A DNA stretch of 64,000 bases from NCBI GenBank assembly GCA_944320725.1, contig CALUIM010000001.1, positions 62,001-126,000 on the forward strand. Direction: 5' to 3'. The notes under the pieces are model-generated. The model did no database searches. It was not told the origin of the DNA and saw nothing but the letters and a program-made list of their open reading frames with translations. Positions 33,950 through 42,325 of this stretch are shown here, one piece after another. The position numbers were made by a program, and so were the translations under genes. The DNA is from an uncultured Coriobacteriaceae bacterium. Its GTDB lineage: Bacteria; Actinomycetota; Coriobacteriia; Coriobacteriales; Coriobacteriaceae. The first letter of the stretch is position 1; each line of letters begins with the position of its first letter.

Positions 33950-34151
33950 TGTCATTTAGTTCAGATTCCGGAGTAAATGAAGGGGTTTGAGCAAACAAAA
34001 ACGGTCATGGGCTCCCAGCTAATGAGATGCGCTCTCAATAAACAACGTATGTGCCCATATTTTATAGTCACATACGTTGTTTATTGTGCTCCAACCCATT
34101 TGAAGCCGCACCGCTTCCGGCTCATTCCTCCGGAATCTGAACTAAATGACA
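33950..34151. repeat. 202-bp element with perfect 24-bp terminal inverted repeats (copy 1)
   Basis: Ends 33950-33973 and 34128-34151 (TGTCATTTAGTTCAG...) are perfect reverse complements, identical to the ends of the element at 46046. The interior contains a second perfect 18-bp inverted repeat, 34036-34053 with 34069-34086, around an AT-rich loop. No open frame and no transposase. No target-site duplication is evident. It lies in the 484-base gap between the sirtuin gene (3' side) and folP-folK (5' side); the remaining 240 bases before folP hold nothing I can identify. Confidence 0.85.
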
Positions 34152-34193
34152 CCGACGGGCCGGTTTTCAAGAAAAAGTACGTAACGCCGCTCG

Positions 34194-34949
34194 CTAGAAC
34201 GAAAACGCTTGGGCGATATCGCAAGAAATCAGGAGATCGGCGCGCGTATCCTGCGGCGTGGGGTCGCGATTGATGATGACAAGCCGATCGCCTTGGAAAT
34301 ACTGGGTGAGCCCCGCCGCCGGATACACCACGAGTGACGTGCCGCCAATAATGAGCGCGTCCGCCTGGGCAATGGCTTCAACCGCGCCCATGAGAACCTC
34401 CTCGTTGAGCGGCTCCTCGTAGAGCACCACATCGGGTTTGACGGTGCCGCCGCATGCCGGGCATGCGGGCACGCCGCGACCGTTTTCGTGCTCGCGGGCA
34501 AGAATCCAGCTCGCATCGTAGGTCGCACCGCAGCGCTGGCAGATATTGCGGTGCACCGAACCATGGAGCTCGAAGACTCGCTTGCTTCCCGCCATCTGAT
34601 GCAGCCCGTCGATATTCTGCGTAACAACTGCGTCCAGCTTGCCGGCATGTTCAAGCTCGGCGAGCTTCTTATGGCACTGATTGGGCTGCGCGTTGGGCGC
34701 TATCATGCGCTCACGGTAAAATGCGTAGAACTCAGCCGGATGGGCCTCATAGAACGAATGGGAGAGCATCACCTCGGGCGGATAGTCGAAATGCTGATGG
34801 TACAAGCCATCGACGCTCCGAAAATCAGGGATGCCGCTTGCTGTAGAAACACCCGCGCCACCGAAAAACACGACACGATCATGCGAGTCGAACAATTGGG
34901 CAAGCTCGTTTGCCGCCTCACGCGGATTGCTGATTCCCTGTCCCGCCAT
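34194..34949 (-). CDS. NAD-dependent protein deacylase, Sir2 family (CobB-like)
   Basis: Removes acyl groups from lysines, using NAD. The 251-residue protein has GAGVSTASGIPDFRS, TQNIDGLH, the catalytic His in LHGSVH and the zinc site CQRCG...CPACGG. GTSLVVYPAAGL closes the NAD site. At the acyl pocket the Tyr/Arg pair of desuccinylase sirtuins is not obvious to me, so deacetylase is the default. The ATG at 34947-34949 sits behind GAGGGGGCTAGT; the upstream extension of the frame is not needed. Monocistronic between thiE and the inverted-repeat element. Confidence 0.93.
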   Translation of the reverse strand: MAGQGISNPREAANELAQLFDSHDRVVFFGGAGVSTASGIPDFRSVDGLYHQHFDYPPEVMLSHSFYEAHPAEFYAFYRERMIAPNAQPNQCHKKLAELEHAGKLDAVVTQNIDGLHQMAGSKRVFELHGSVHRNICQRCGATYDASWILAREHENGRGVPACPACGGTVKPDVVLYEEPLNEEVLMGAVEAIAQADALIIGGTSLVVYPAAGLTQYFQGDRLVIINRDPTPQDTRADLLISCDIAQAFSF

Positions 34950-35067
34950 ACTAGCCCCCTCAGTCACACAGTAGCCCTTGTGGCAATAATGCCCGCCGCC
35001 ATGCCCCAGACCCAAGGTGCGCCCATACAGAACCAGCCCTTAAAGGAATGAGGCACGGCGGCGTGCG

Positions 35068-35757
35068 TTACTTCCACGCAGCGACAAGCTCGGCCGCGGC
35101 AGCATGCGGATCGTCGGCGGCGCACACCGCGGAGACCACGAAGAAGCCCTCGACGCCCGTCTTGGCAAGACCAGGCAGGTCGGCTGCCTTCACGCCGCCG
35201 CCTACCACGATGGGCTTGGGGCTCACGCGATGCAGATCGGCCAGTTCCTCGAGACTGCGGGTGATGATCTTGCCGTCATCGTCCAAGCCGCAATCGGGCT
35301 TGGTCGCAGTCTCGTGCAGCGGGCCCACACCCAGGTAGTCAACCTGGCTCATGTCGGCCGTCTCGATGTAGCGGCGCATCTCATGCGCGGCGGCAGAGAG
35401 GCCCACGATGGCATCCTCGCCAAGGTACTTGCGGCAGGTCTCGACAGGCACGTCGCTCTGGCCAACGTGTACGCCATCGACCTTGATGCCGGCGTCGCGG
35501 CACGCAAGTGCCACATCGAGGCGGTCGTCAATGAGCAACGGCACGCGGTCCTGCGCGCCAGCAGCCTCGATGGCACGAGCCGCCTCAGCGGCACACGCCA
35601 TGAGATCGCGCGCGCCGAGCACTTTCGAACGAACCTGCACGATGGTGAACCCGGCATCAATCGCCGCTGCCACCACATCGCCCACCGGGCGCCCCAGCGT
35701 ATTCTCGGGACCAAGTACCAGATAAGCGGAAATATCCAGCGTATCGCGCATACTCAT
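35068..35757 (-). CDS. thiE: Thiamine phosphate synthase
   Basis: Joins hydroxymethylpyrimidine diphosphate and hydroxyethylthiazole phosphate to thiamine phosphate. The TIM barrel shows VQVRSKV, LLIDDRLDVALACRDAGIKVDGVHVGQSD (the DD-HVGQ region), the phosphate loop VGPLHETATKPD and VVGGGVK. 229 residues. ATG 35755-35757 follows GGAG with 8 bases. It closes the operon thiM, thiamine-binding protein, thiE. In this order the operon recycles thiazole through ThiM; no thiC, thiD or thiG is in the window. Confidence 0.94.
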   Translation of the reverse strand: MSMRDTLDISAYLVLGPENTLGRPVGDVVAAAIDAGFTIVQVRSKVLGARDLMACAAEAARAIEAAGAQDRVPLLIDDRLDVALACRDAGIKVDGVHVGQSDVPVETCRKYLGEDAIVGLSAAAHEMRRYIETADMSQVDYLGVGPLHETATKPDCGLDDDGKIITRSLEELADLHRVSPKPIVVGGGVKAADLPGLAKTGVEGFFVVSAVCAADDPHAAAAELVAAWK

Positions 35758-35773
35758 ATGATCGCTCCATTCC

Positions 35774-36109
35774 CTATGCCGATGCGCCAGCAGCCGGCGC
35801 CACGGCGACATCCTCGCCGAGCGTCTCGTTCACCACGCGCACCTTGCGCTCCATCATGCCCTCATATCCCGGGCGAATGTCGGCCTTAAGCACCACCTCG
35901 GTGCGGATGCCGCGGTCTGCGAGTACCGCAGTGGCTTCCTTCACCACCGCCATGACCTCGTCCCACTCGCCCTCGATCTCGGTGAACATCGAGTTGGTGC
36001 GCGATGGCAAACCAGAAGCGCGAATAACGCGGATGATCTCCGACACGTATTCCACCAGCTCATCGCCCACGCCAACGGGGGCAATCGCAACCGCGACCAG
36101 CGTGTTCAT
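35774..36109 (-). CDS. Thiamine-binding protein, MTH1187/YkoF family
   Basis: A 111-residue protein of the MTH1187/YkoF-like family: VAIAPVGVGDELVEYVSEIIRVI at the start and MFTEIEGEWDEVMAVVKEATAVLADRGIRTEVVLKADIRPGYEGMMERKV. Family members bind hydroxymethylpyrimidine or thiamine and are common in thiamine operons. Gene lies 3 bases after thiM and 16 bases before thiE, so it shares the TPP control. Exact ligand is not visible in the sequence. Confidence 0.85.
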   Translation of the reverse strand: MNTLVAVAIAPVGVGDELVEYVSEIIRVIRASGLPSRTNSMFTEIEGEWDEVMAVVKEATAVLADRGIRTEVVLKADIRPGYEGMMERKVRVVNETLGEDVAVAPAAGASA

Positions 36110-36112
36110 GGC

Positions 36113-36952
36113 CTACGCCTCCTCAAGGTCGAACGGATTCGTGGCAATATCTTCGGGCGTGGCGAGGTAGAGCTCGTCGATGAACGCCGTCTGGAAGCTG
36201 CCGGTAGCCTGAACGCGCGCGCCGGCACGCGCACCAGCGAGGTTATACACGTTCACGCCGGCAAGCGCCGCCGCAAGCGGGGTCTCCGCACACGCGGTAA
36301 AGACCGCGCACACGCCACCCAAGCTGCAACCCGAACCGGTGATCTGCGCCATGAACGGAGAGCCGCCATGGCTGATTGCCACCGTCTCACCATCGGTTAC
36401 CAGGTCATCCTCGCCCGAAACCGCCACGGCGCCGCCGGTGTAGCGCGCCAGCGCCACCGCGGCCTCGCGCGCCTCGTCGACCGCCTCGGTGGAATCGACG
36501 CCGCGCACCTTGGACGCGCCGCCGTCGCCGGCAAGCCCCCAGAGGTTTGCCAGCGCGATCACCTCGGACGCGTTACCGCGAATGACGGTGGGCTTATACG
36601 CCTTGAAGCACGAAAGCAGCTGCGTGCGCAGCTCACCAATGCCAATGGCAACCGGATCGAGCACCCAAGGCTTGCCCAGCTCGGCAAGCTTTTTTGCCGT
36701 GCGCGGCAGCGTCTCTTCATAGATGGGGAAGAGCGTGCCCACGTTGATATAGGTGGCACCGCCGGCCGCTGCCAAAAACTCGCCCTCGTCGGGCAGATAC
36801 ACCATGGCGGCAGATCCGCCGACGGCGATCTGCGCATTGGCAACGAAGTTGATGGTGACGGTGTTGGTGATCGATCCCGCCATGGGATTCGTCTCGCGCA
36901 CCGCGCGCGCCGCTCGCTCGATCTGGCCTTGCAATTCCTCTTTTGCGATCAT
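36113..36952 (-). CDS. thiM: Hydroxyethylthiazole kinase
   Basis: Phosphorylates hydroxyethylthiazole in thiamine salvage. The 279-residue protein has NTVTINFVANAQIAVGGSAAMVY (substrate site), VLDPVAIG, RGNASEVIALA and the ribokinase-type anion hole ITGSGCSLG near the C-terminus (catalytic Cys in GSGCS as in B. subtilis ThiK). ATG 36950-36952 follows AAGGAAGACC. First gene behind the TPP riboswitch. Confidence 0.95.
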   Translation of the reverse strand: MIAKEELQGQIERAARAVRETNPMAGSITNTVTINFVANAQIAVGGSAAMVYLPDEGEFLAAAGGATYINVGTLFPIYEETLPRTAKKLAELGKPWVLDPVAIGIGELRTQLLSCFKAYKPTVIRGNASEVIALANLWGLAGDGGASKVRGVDSTEAVDEAREAAVALARYTGGAVAVSGEDDLVTDGETVAISHGGSPFMAQITGSGCSLGGVCAVFTACAETPLAAALAGVNVYNLAGARAGARVQATGSFQTAFIDELYLATPEDIATNPFDLEEA

Positions 36953-36978
36953 GGTCTTCCTTTCCGGAAGCTGCACGC

Positions 36979-37132
36979 AAAACGGCGCCGCCTACCGCGG
37001 GTACATCCCGCGTCTGTCAGCAGCGCCGGTATCGTGCGAGCATGCTCCCTACGACAGTGTTAACTGACAGGTTCGAAGGGTTGGGCACATGCCCTCTCAA
37101 CCACGCGCCGGTCGGCGCGCAGTACCCCTGCA
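36979..37132 (-). promoter_or_regulatory. TPP riboswitch with terminator, upstream of thiM
   Basis: On the minus strand the aptamer runs from about 37132 to 37042: GGGGTAC, then TGGTTGAGAGG, AACCCTTCGAACCTG, and GTCGTAGGGAGC. These are the conserved TPP (thi-box) elements in the usual order. Downstream, 37029-36979 forms a long stem (CGCGGG/CCCGCG inside GGCGC/GGCGCC) ending in GTTTTG, a terminator that would form when thiamine pyrophosphate is bound. It therefore switches off thiM, the binding protein and thiE when TPP is plentiful. Confidence 0.93.
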
Positions 37133-37263
37133 TCGCGTGTCATTGTAGCACGCGGTGCGGCGTGCAGCTTGTGGTGGGCACACCGTGTTGCCAAACGGTT
37201 CCAAAGAATCGAGTAGGATAGACAGCAGCGGCCTATACCGCACCCGTCGACCAAGGAGCCGAG

Positions 37264-38118
37264 ATGACCAACGCCCGCGCCGAGCGCGCCTATACCTTCG
37301 CATCGTGGAACGTGAACGGCCTGCGCGCCGTCCTCAAGAAGAATCCGAGTTTCACCCAAATTGCCACCGAGCTCGATGCCGATATCCTCGCTGTGCAGGA
37401 AACCAAGCTGCAGGAAGGCCAGGTGGCGCTCGAGCTTCCCGGATACACCCAAACCTGGAGCCACGCCGAGCGCAAGGGCTACTCGGGCACCGCGGTGTTC
37501 AGCCGCGAGGAGCCGCTTTCGGTGCGCCGGGCGGACGAGCTGCTCACGCCCGCCGTGCTTGGACGTGCCGGCATCGCTGAAGATGACGACCGAGCAGCAC
37601 TCGTTGCCGCCGCAGCTACCGAAGGGCGCATCTGCGCGCTTGAGTTCGAGCGCTTCTGGTTTGTTGACGTCTACACGCCCAACGCGCAAAACGAGCTCGC
37701 GCGCATCGACGTGCGCATGGCCTGGGACGACGCCTACCGTGCGTTTCTCAAATCGCTCGAGGCAGAGGGCAAGCCCGTCGTTACCTGCGGCGACTTCAAT
37801 GTGGCGCATGAGGAGATTGACCTGAAGAACCCCAAGAGCAACCGCGGCAACGCTGGCTTTTCAGACGAGGAGCGGGCTAAGTTTGGCGAGCTTTTGGATG
37901 CCGGCTTCACCGATACATTCCGCCTGCTGCATCCCGAGGAAACCGGCGCATACAGCTGGTGGAGCTACCGCTTTAACGCACGCAAGAACAATGCGGGGTG
38001 GCGTATCGACTACTTCCTGGTGAGCGATGCGATTGCTGGCGGCGTGCGCGAGGCAGGTATCCGCAACGACATCTTTGGCAGCGACCACTGCCCCGTCACG
38101 CTTACGATCGAGCTGTAG
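37264..38118 (+). CDS. xth: Exodeoxyribonuclease III
   Basis: AP endonuclease and 3'-5' exonuclease for base-excision repair (EEP superfamily). The 284-residue enzyme has SWNVNGLRAVL, LAVQETKLQE (metal-binding Glu), YTPNAQNELARIDVR, GDFNVAHEEIDLKNPKSNRGNAGF and the catalytic SDHCP at the end. WWSYRFNARKNNAGWRIDY is the DNA-binding signature. ATG after CAAGGAGCCGAG. It is divergent from the thiamine operon, and its 3' end overlaps that of the antiporter gene by 17 bases. Confidence 0.96.
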   Translation: MTNARAERAYTFASWNVNGLRAVLKKNPSFTQIATELDADILAVQETKLQEGQVALELPGYTQTWSHAERKGYSGTAVFSREEPLSVRRADELLTPAVLGRAGIAEDDDRAALVAAAATEGRICALEFERFWFVDVYTPNAQNELARIDVRMAWDDAYRAFLKSLEAEGKPVVTCGDFNVAHEEIDLKNPKSNRGNAGFSDEERAKFGELLDAGFTDTFRLLHPEETGAYSWWSYRFNARKNNAGWRIDYFLVSDAIAGGVREAGIRNDIFGSDHCPVTLTIEL

Positions 38119-40123
38119 CGGGGCCCAGCAGCGCGCGAGCGGCATCGATCTCGTCGGCGGTACCCATGAGGCCAAGCTCGTCACCGGGTTCGATGGGTGT
38201 GGTGGCATCGACAAACAGCACGAGGTCGCCGGCGCGGCGCACGGCAACGGCGTTGGCGCCGGTAGCGGCCCGCAGGTCGAGCGCACCCAGCGTGCATCCG
38301 GCGGCCGAGCACCCCTCGCCCACCGTAACCCACGACAAATCGATTTCCGAGAGCGACGCGAGCAGGTGCTCCGCCGCCCGGCGGCGCTCCAGGCGCGCGT
38401 CGTCTTCCAGCGCCTCGTAGCCACTCGCACGCAGCTCGTTGGCCCACTCGGTAATCTGGCGCGGACGGTAACCCAGGTCGAGCAGCGTGTGGCGCATGAG
38501 CTCGATGCCACCTTCGAGCTCGGGGCGCACCAGGTCGTCCACGCCCGCCTCCACCAGCGCGCGCACGCCATCTTCGGTATCGGCGCGCGCCACGATGCGC
38601 AACCCCGGCGAGGCCGCACGGGCCTCGCGCGCAATGAGTTCGGCCGAACCCTCGGCAGAAATGGCAATCACGAGCACGCGCGCCGTCTCGAGGTGAGCAT
38701 GCTTCAAGATCTCGGAGTTGGCAGCATCGCCCAGCAGTACGTTGCGACCGGATGCCTCGGCATCTTCTGCCTGCGCCAGGTCACGCTCCACCACCAAGCA
38801 CGGCACGCCCACGTTCTCGAGCACCTCGACCACCGAAGCGCCCGCGTGCCCGTAGCCCACAACCACCACGTGATCCTCGATATGCGCGGGGGCCTCGCCC
38901 ACCTGCCGCGCGCCGCGCTCATACAGACGAACCAGCGCAGGATGCCCGCGAAGCGCCTCGGCCAGCGGATCGACCAGCTTGAAGGCAAACGAGTTGAGCG
39001 CGATCGACACCACGGCCGCGCCCAGAATGAGGCTGTACTGATCTGCCGTGAGCACACCGAGCGCCATGCCGGTCTGTCCGATGATGAAGCTGAACTCACC
39101 GAGCTGCGAGAGGCCCGCGGCCACCACGAGCGAGGTGCGCACGCCGGCGGCAAACAGCGCGCCCAACACCATGTTGATGGCCGCCTTGCCCACCATGACC
39201 AGCGCAACAATCGCCACGAGCTCGGGCAGGTGCGCGGCAAGCGTGGCAGGATTCACCATCATGCCTACGCTGGCGAAAAAGATGATCGAGAACAGGTCCT
39301 GGAAGGGAATGGCCTCGGCCGCCACGCGATGCGAAAGCTTGGAGGTGCCCACCACCACGCCGGCCAGAAACGCGCCGAGCGCCACCGAGAGATCAAACAC
39401 GAGCGATGCGGCAAGCGCCGTGCCCAACGCGCACACCACCACGGCAAGCTGGAACAGCTCGCGCGAGCAGCCGCGCGCGATGCGGGCAAGCAGCCAGGGC
39501 ACCACGCGCGACCCTACAGCGAGCATGAGCACCACAAACGCGACCGTTTTCACAAGCGCCTCGGCAAGGCCTGCCGCCAGCGCGCCGGCCGTGGTCTCGC
39601 CCGGGCCAAAGACCACCGGCAGCACCACGAGGATAACCACCGTTGCCAGGTCTTCCACGATAAGCCAGCCCGTTGCCACGCGGCCACCCTGGCTTTGGTA
39701 GAGCCCGGCGTCCGTGAGGTTTTTGATGAGGACCACCGTGGAGGCGATGCTCACCGAAAGCCCCAGCATAACGCCCGCCTCGACCGACCAGCCAAACGCC
39801 TGCGACAGCGCGAATCCCGCCAGCGTGCCCGCGCAGATTTGCAACACCGCGCCGGGCACAGCGATCCCCTTGACCTCCATGAGGTCCTTGAGCGAGAAAT
39901 GCAGCCCGGTGCTGAACATCATGAACATCACGCCCACCTCGGCCAGCTGGTTCATGGCCTCGGAATCGCCGATGAAGCCGGGCGTGAACGGACTCACCAC
40001 CATGCCGCCCACCAGATAGCCCACAATGGGCGGCAGGCGCAGGGCGCGCGCAACAAGACCGCCGGCAAACGCGGCCACGAGGGCGAATACAAATGTCATG
40101 AGCAGGATGGTGTCTCCGTGCAT
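38102..40123 (-). CDS. Cation/proton antiporter, KefB-like (CPA2), with RCK domains
   Basis: A 673-residue transporter: residues 1 to about 390 have 12-13 helices of the CPA2 family, with VGYLVGGMVVSPFTPGFIG and the antiporter region STVVLIKNLTD. Then a TrkA-N (RCK) domain, about 405-530, with VVVGYGHAGASVVEVLE (NAD-binding) and a TrkA-C domain near 585-670. K+ or Na+ against H+ exchange gated by nucleotide is the family role; no glutathione-linked KefF partner is seen. ATG 40121-40123 follows TCGGAGGTTTC. Starts 14 bases after the ECF S-component stop codon, so it may be the last gene of that operon. Confidence 0.87.
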   Translation of the reverse strand: MHGDTILLMTFVFALVAAFAGGLVARALRLPPIVGYLVGGMVVSPFTPGFIGDSEAMNQLAEVGVMFMMFSTGLHFSLKDLMEVKGIAVPGAVLQICAGTLAGFALSQAFGWSVEAGVMLGLSVSIASTVVLIKNLTDAGLYQSQGGRVATGWLIVEDLATVVILVVLPVVFGPGETTAGALAAGLAEALVKTVAFVVLMLAVGSRVVPWLLARIARGCSRELFQLAVVVCALGTALAASLVFDLSVALGAFLAGVVVGTSKLSHRVAAEAIPFQDLFSIIFFASVGMMVNPATLAAHLPELVAIVALVMVGKAAINMVLGALFAAGVRTSLVVAAGLSQLGEFSFIIGQTGMALGVLTADQYSLILGAAVVSIALNSFAFKLVDPLAEALRGHPALVRLYERGARQVGEAPAHIEDHVVVVGYGHAGASVVEVLENVGVPCLVVERDLAQAEDAEASGRNVLLGDAANSEILKHAHLETARVLVIAISAEGSAELIAREARAASPGLRIVARADTEDGVRALVEAGVDDLVRPELEGGIELMRHTLLDLGYRPRQITEWANELRASGYEALEDDARLERRRAAEHLLASLSEIDLSWVTVGEGCSAAGCTLGALDLRAATGANAVAVRRAGDLVLFVDATTPIEPGDELGLMGTADEIDAARALLGPATARS

Positions 40124-40137
40124 GAAACCTCCGAGTG

Positions 40138-40839
40138 TTATCGTGTCTCGCCGAGTTCGTAGCGGCGCACCACGCGCTCGATGCGGCGCGTCCACGGCGT
40201 AAACAGCGCTGCCAAAAATACCACGGTCGCCACGGCGTGCACCGCATCGAACGGCGCGGCGGCAACGATGCGAACAAGCGCGCCCTCCCAGGTGAGCGGA
40301 CGAATGAAGCCGATGATGTCGTACGCGTTGATGATACCGCCGTATATGAATGCCGAGAGCGCACCATAGGCGAGCAGCGATGCCATGCGGACCTCACCGT
40401 CGTGCCGGCGAAATGCGCCGCGGGCCGCCAGCGCACCGCCCAGATAGCCCACGAGACCCCACGCATACATCTGCCACGGCGTCCACATGCCCTGACCAAA
40501 AAAGAAGTTGCTCGAAAGCGCGGCGATGGCACCCACCATAAACCCGGCGCGTGGCCCTAAAACCGCACCCGCGATGATAGCGATGGCAGAGGTTGGCTTG
40601 AAATCGGGCACGGGCGCGAACAGGATGCGACCCGCCGCCGCGAGCGCGGCAAGCACCAATGTGGGCATGATTTGGCGAAGTCCGGGGCGCGACGCCTCGA
40701 ACCCTGCAAAAAACAACACGAGCACAAGGGCCACCACACCCAGCATAACAAACGCCGTCTGGGCGATACCGGCGGCCACCAGCACAAGCATGCAGAGGGG
40801 CACCGCGATAAGCAGCGGCACCTCGAGCAGCTCGAGCAT
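40138..40839 (-). CDS. ECF transporter S component (substrate specificity unknown)
   Basis: A 233-residue membrane protein with about six helices and the S-component feel of ECF transporters: LVLAALAAAGRILFAPVPDFKPTSAIAIIAGAVLGPRAGFMVGAIAALSSNFFFGQGMWTPWQ. Located 31 bases after the fused ATPase gene and following EcfT. The ligand cannot be read from the sequence. No riboswitch upstream gives a clue. The ATG at 40837-40839 lacks a strong ribosome binding site; translation may be coupled to the gene before it. Confidence 0.8.
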   Translation of the reverse strand: MLELLEVPLLIAVPLCMLVLVAAGIAQTAFVMLGVVALVLVLFFAGFEASRPGLRQIMPTLVLAALAAAGRILFAPVPDFKPTSAIAIIAGAVLGPRAGFMVGAIAALSSNFFFGQGMWTPWQMYAWGLVGYLGGALAARGAFRRHDGEVRMASLLAYGALSAFIYGGIINAYDIIGFIRPLTWEGALVRIVAAAPFDAVHAVATVVFLAALFTPWTRRIERVVRRYELGETR

Positions 40840-40870
40840 GTGGGCACCACGGCGCGCGGTGCGCCGTGTG

Positions 40871-42325
40871 TTAGGGCCGGTAGTACACATTCCCCTGGAA
40901 GAACTCCTCACGCGGGGCGGTGCACGCCACCTCGCCATCGAATACCATCGAGATCTCGTCTGCCACCTGCTGCACGAAGTCCAGGTCGTGCGATGCCATA
41001 ATCACCGTCACGCCATCCGCACGCACGGTGCGCAGCACCGACGCAACGCGCCGACGTGCATCGATATCCAACCCTTTCGTAGGCTCGTCGAGCAACAGCA
41101 AGCGGGGCTTGAGCAGCAGTAACTTCGCCAGCGCGAGCAGCTGCTGCTGGCCACCGGAAAGGTCATACGGGTGCAACGCCTCGCTATCGGAAAGGCCAAC
41201 GCGCGCGAGCGCACGGGACGCGTCCGCCTCGTCATAGGCCCCGCGATCCGCCCACTCCATGAGCTCGTCGCGCACCGTGTCGGCCATGAAAAGTGCCCGC
41301 GGGTCCTGGGGCAGCAATGCCCGCGCCTTGCTTGTCACGCGGAGCGTTCCGCGCTGCAGCCGCTGCACGCCGGCCATAAGCGCCAGCAGCGTCGATTTAC
41401 CACAGCCGTTGCCACCCACCAGGGCATGGATGCAGCCTTCGCGCACGGCAAGATCCATGTTCCGCACGATCCACGGCTCGCGTCGCCCATAGCGAAACCA
41501 TGCGCGGCAAAGCTCGACCGCGTGGCCCAGCTTCTCGCTGGCGGGCGAGCTGGCCCGCTCGCCGCACGCCGCATCGCCCGCGACGTCGATGCGCGGCTGC
41601 TCGCGCAGTGCGGCAAGGTTAGCGACACGCGACACGCGACCATCCGCAAGCTCAAAGGCGCAGGTGGCGTAGTCGACCATGGGCTGTGGGCGATGCGTAG
41701 CCACAATCACCGTGCACCCCAGCTCGCGGTGCACGCGAAAGAGCGCGTGCAAGAAGTTCTTCTCGGCTATAGGATCAAGCTGCGCGGTGGGCTCGTCGAG
41801 CAGCAGCACGCGCGGCTGCATCACAAGCGTTGATGCCAACGCCAGCAGCTGTTTGCGCCCGCCCGAAAGCGTGGCCGTGTCGCTGCGAAACCAGTCATCG
41901 ATACCAAAGAAATAGCTGGTCTCGGCAATGAGCCGGCGCATCTCGCCCTGCGGCGTGCCCAGGTTCTCCAGCCCAAACGCGAGCTCGTGCCACACGCTCT
42001 CGCACACAATCTGGTTCTCCGGATTTTGAAACACATACCCCACCGAGCGGGCCGACGCGGCGGTGTCGAGCGCCTCGACAGGCGCGCCCAGCACCTCGAC
42101 CGAACCCGTGCGCGTGCCCGCCGGGGTAATCCCGGGTTTGCACAGCGACAGCAAGGTCGACTTGCCCGAGCCGGTGCCGCCCACCAACAGGGCAAACGCA
42201 CCCTGCTCGACACGCCACGATAGGTCACGCAGCACAGGCTTCTTGGCCCCTGCATAGCTAAACGAAAGATCGCGCATCTCGATAGCGGGCACCGCCGTCG
42301 CCGCGGCGCACACGTCGCTCTTCAT
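40871..42325 (-). CDS. ECF transporter ATPase, two ABC domains fused (EcfA-EcfA')
   Basis: A 484-residue energising protein with two full ABC domains. First: GGTGSGKSTLL (Walker A), LSGGRKQLLALASTL, VLLLDEPTAQLDP, THRPQ. Second from about residue 270: GGNGCGKSTLL, LSGGQQQLLALAKLL, LLLLDEPTKGLD, ASHDLDF. In many Firmicutes the two are separate genes ecfA1 and ecfA2. ATG at 42323-42325, overlapping the EcfT stop codon in ATGA. About 35 residues between the halves form a linker with AACGERASSPASEK. Confidence 0.93.
   Translation of the reverse strand: MKSDVCAAATAVPAIEMRDLSFSYAGAKKPVLRDLSWRVEQGAFALLVGGTGSGKSTLLSLCKPGITPAGTRTGSVEVLGAPVEALDTAASARSVGYVFQNPENQIVCESVWHELAFGLENLGTPQGEMRRLIAETSYFFGIDDWFRSDTATLSGGRKQLLALASTLVMQPRVLLLDEPTAQLDPIAEKNFLHALFRVHRELGCTVIVATHRPQPMVDYATCAFELADGRVSRVANLAALREQPRIDVAGDAACGERASSPASEKLGHAVELCRAWFRYGRREPWIVRNMDLAVREGCIHALVGGNGCGKSTLLALMAGVQRLQRGTLRVTSKARALLPQDPRALFMADTVRDELMEWADRGAYDEADASRALARVGLSDSEALHPYDLSGGQQQLLALAKLLLLKPRLLLLDEPTKGLDIDARRRVASVLRTVRADGVTVIMASHDLDFVQQVADEISMVFDGEVACTAPREEFFQGNVYYRP

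Noticed and set aside
33950-34151. Outer inverted repeats as a transcription terminator
   Set aside because: The arms are 154 bases apart, there is no T-run, and identical arms recur at 46046.
38027-40162. A 711-residue plus-strand open frame
   Set aside because: Antisense shadow of the KefB-like antiporter; its composition is typical of such shadows.
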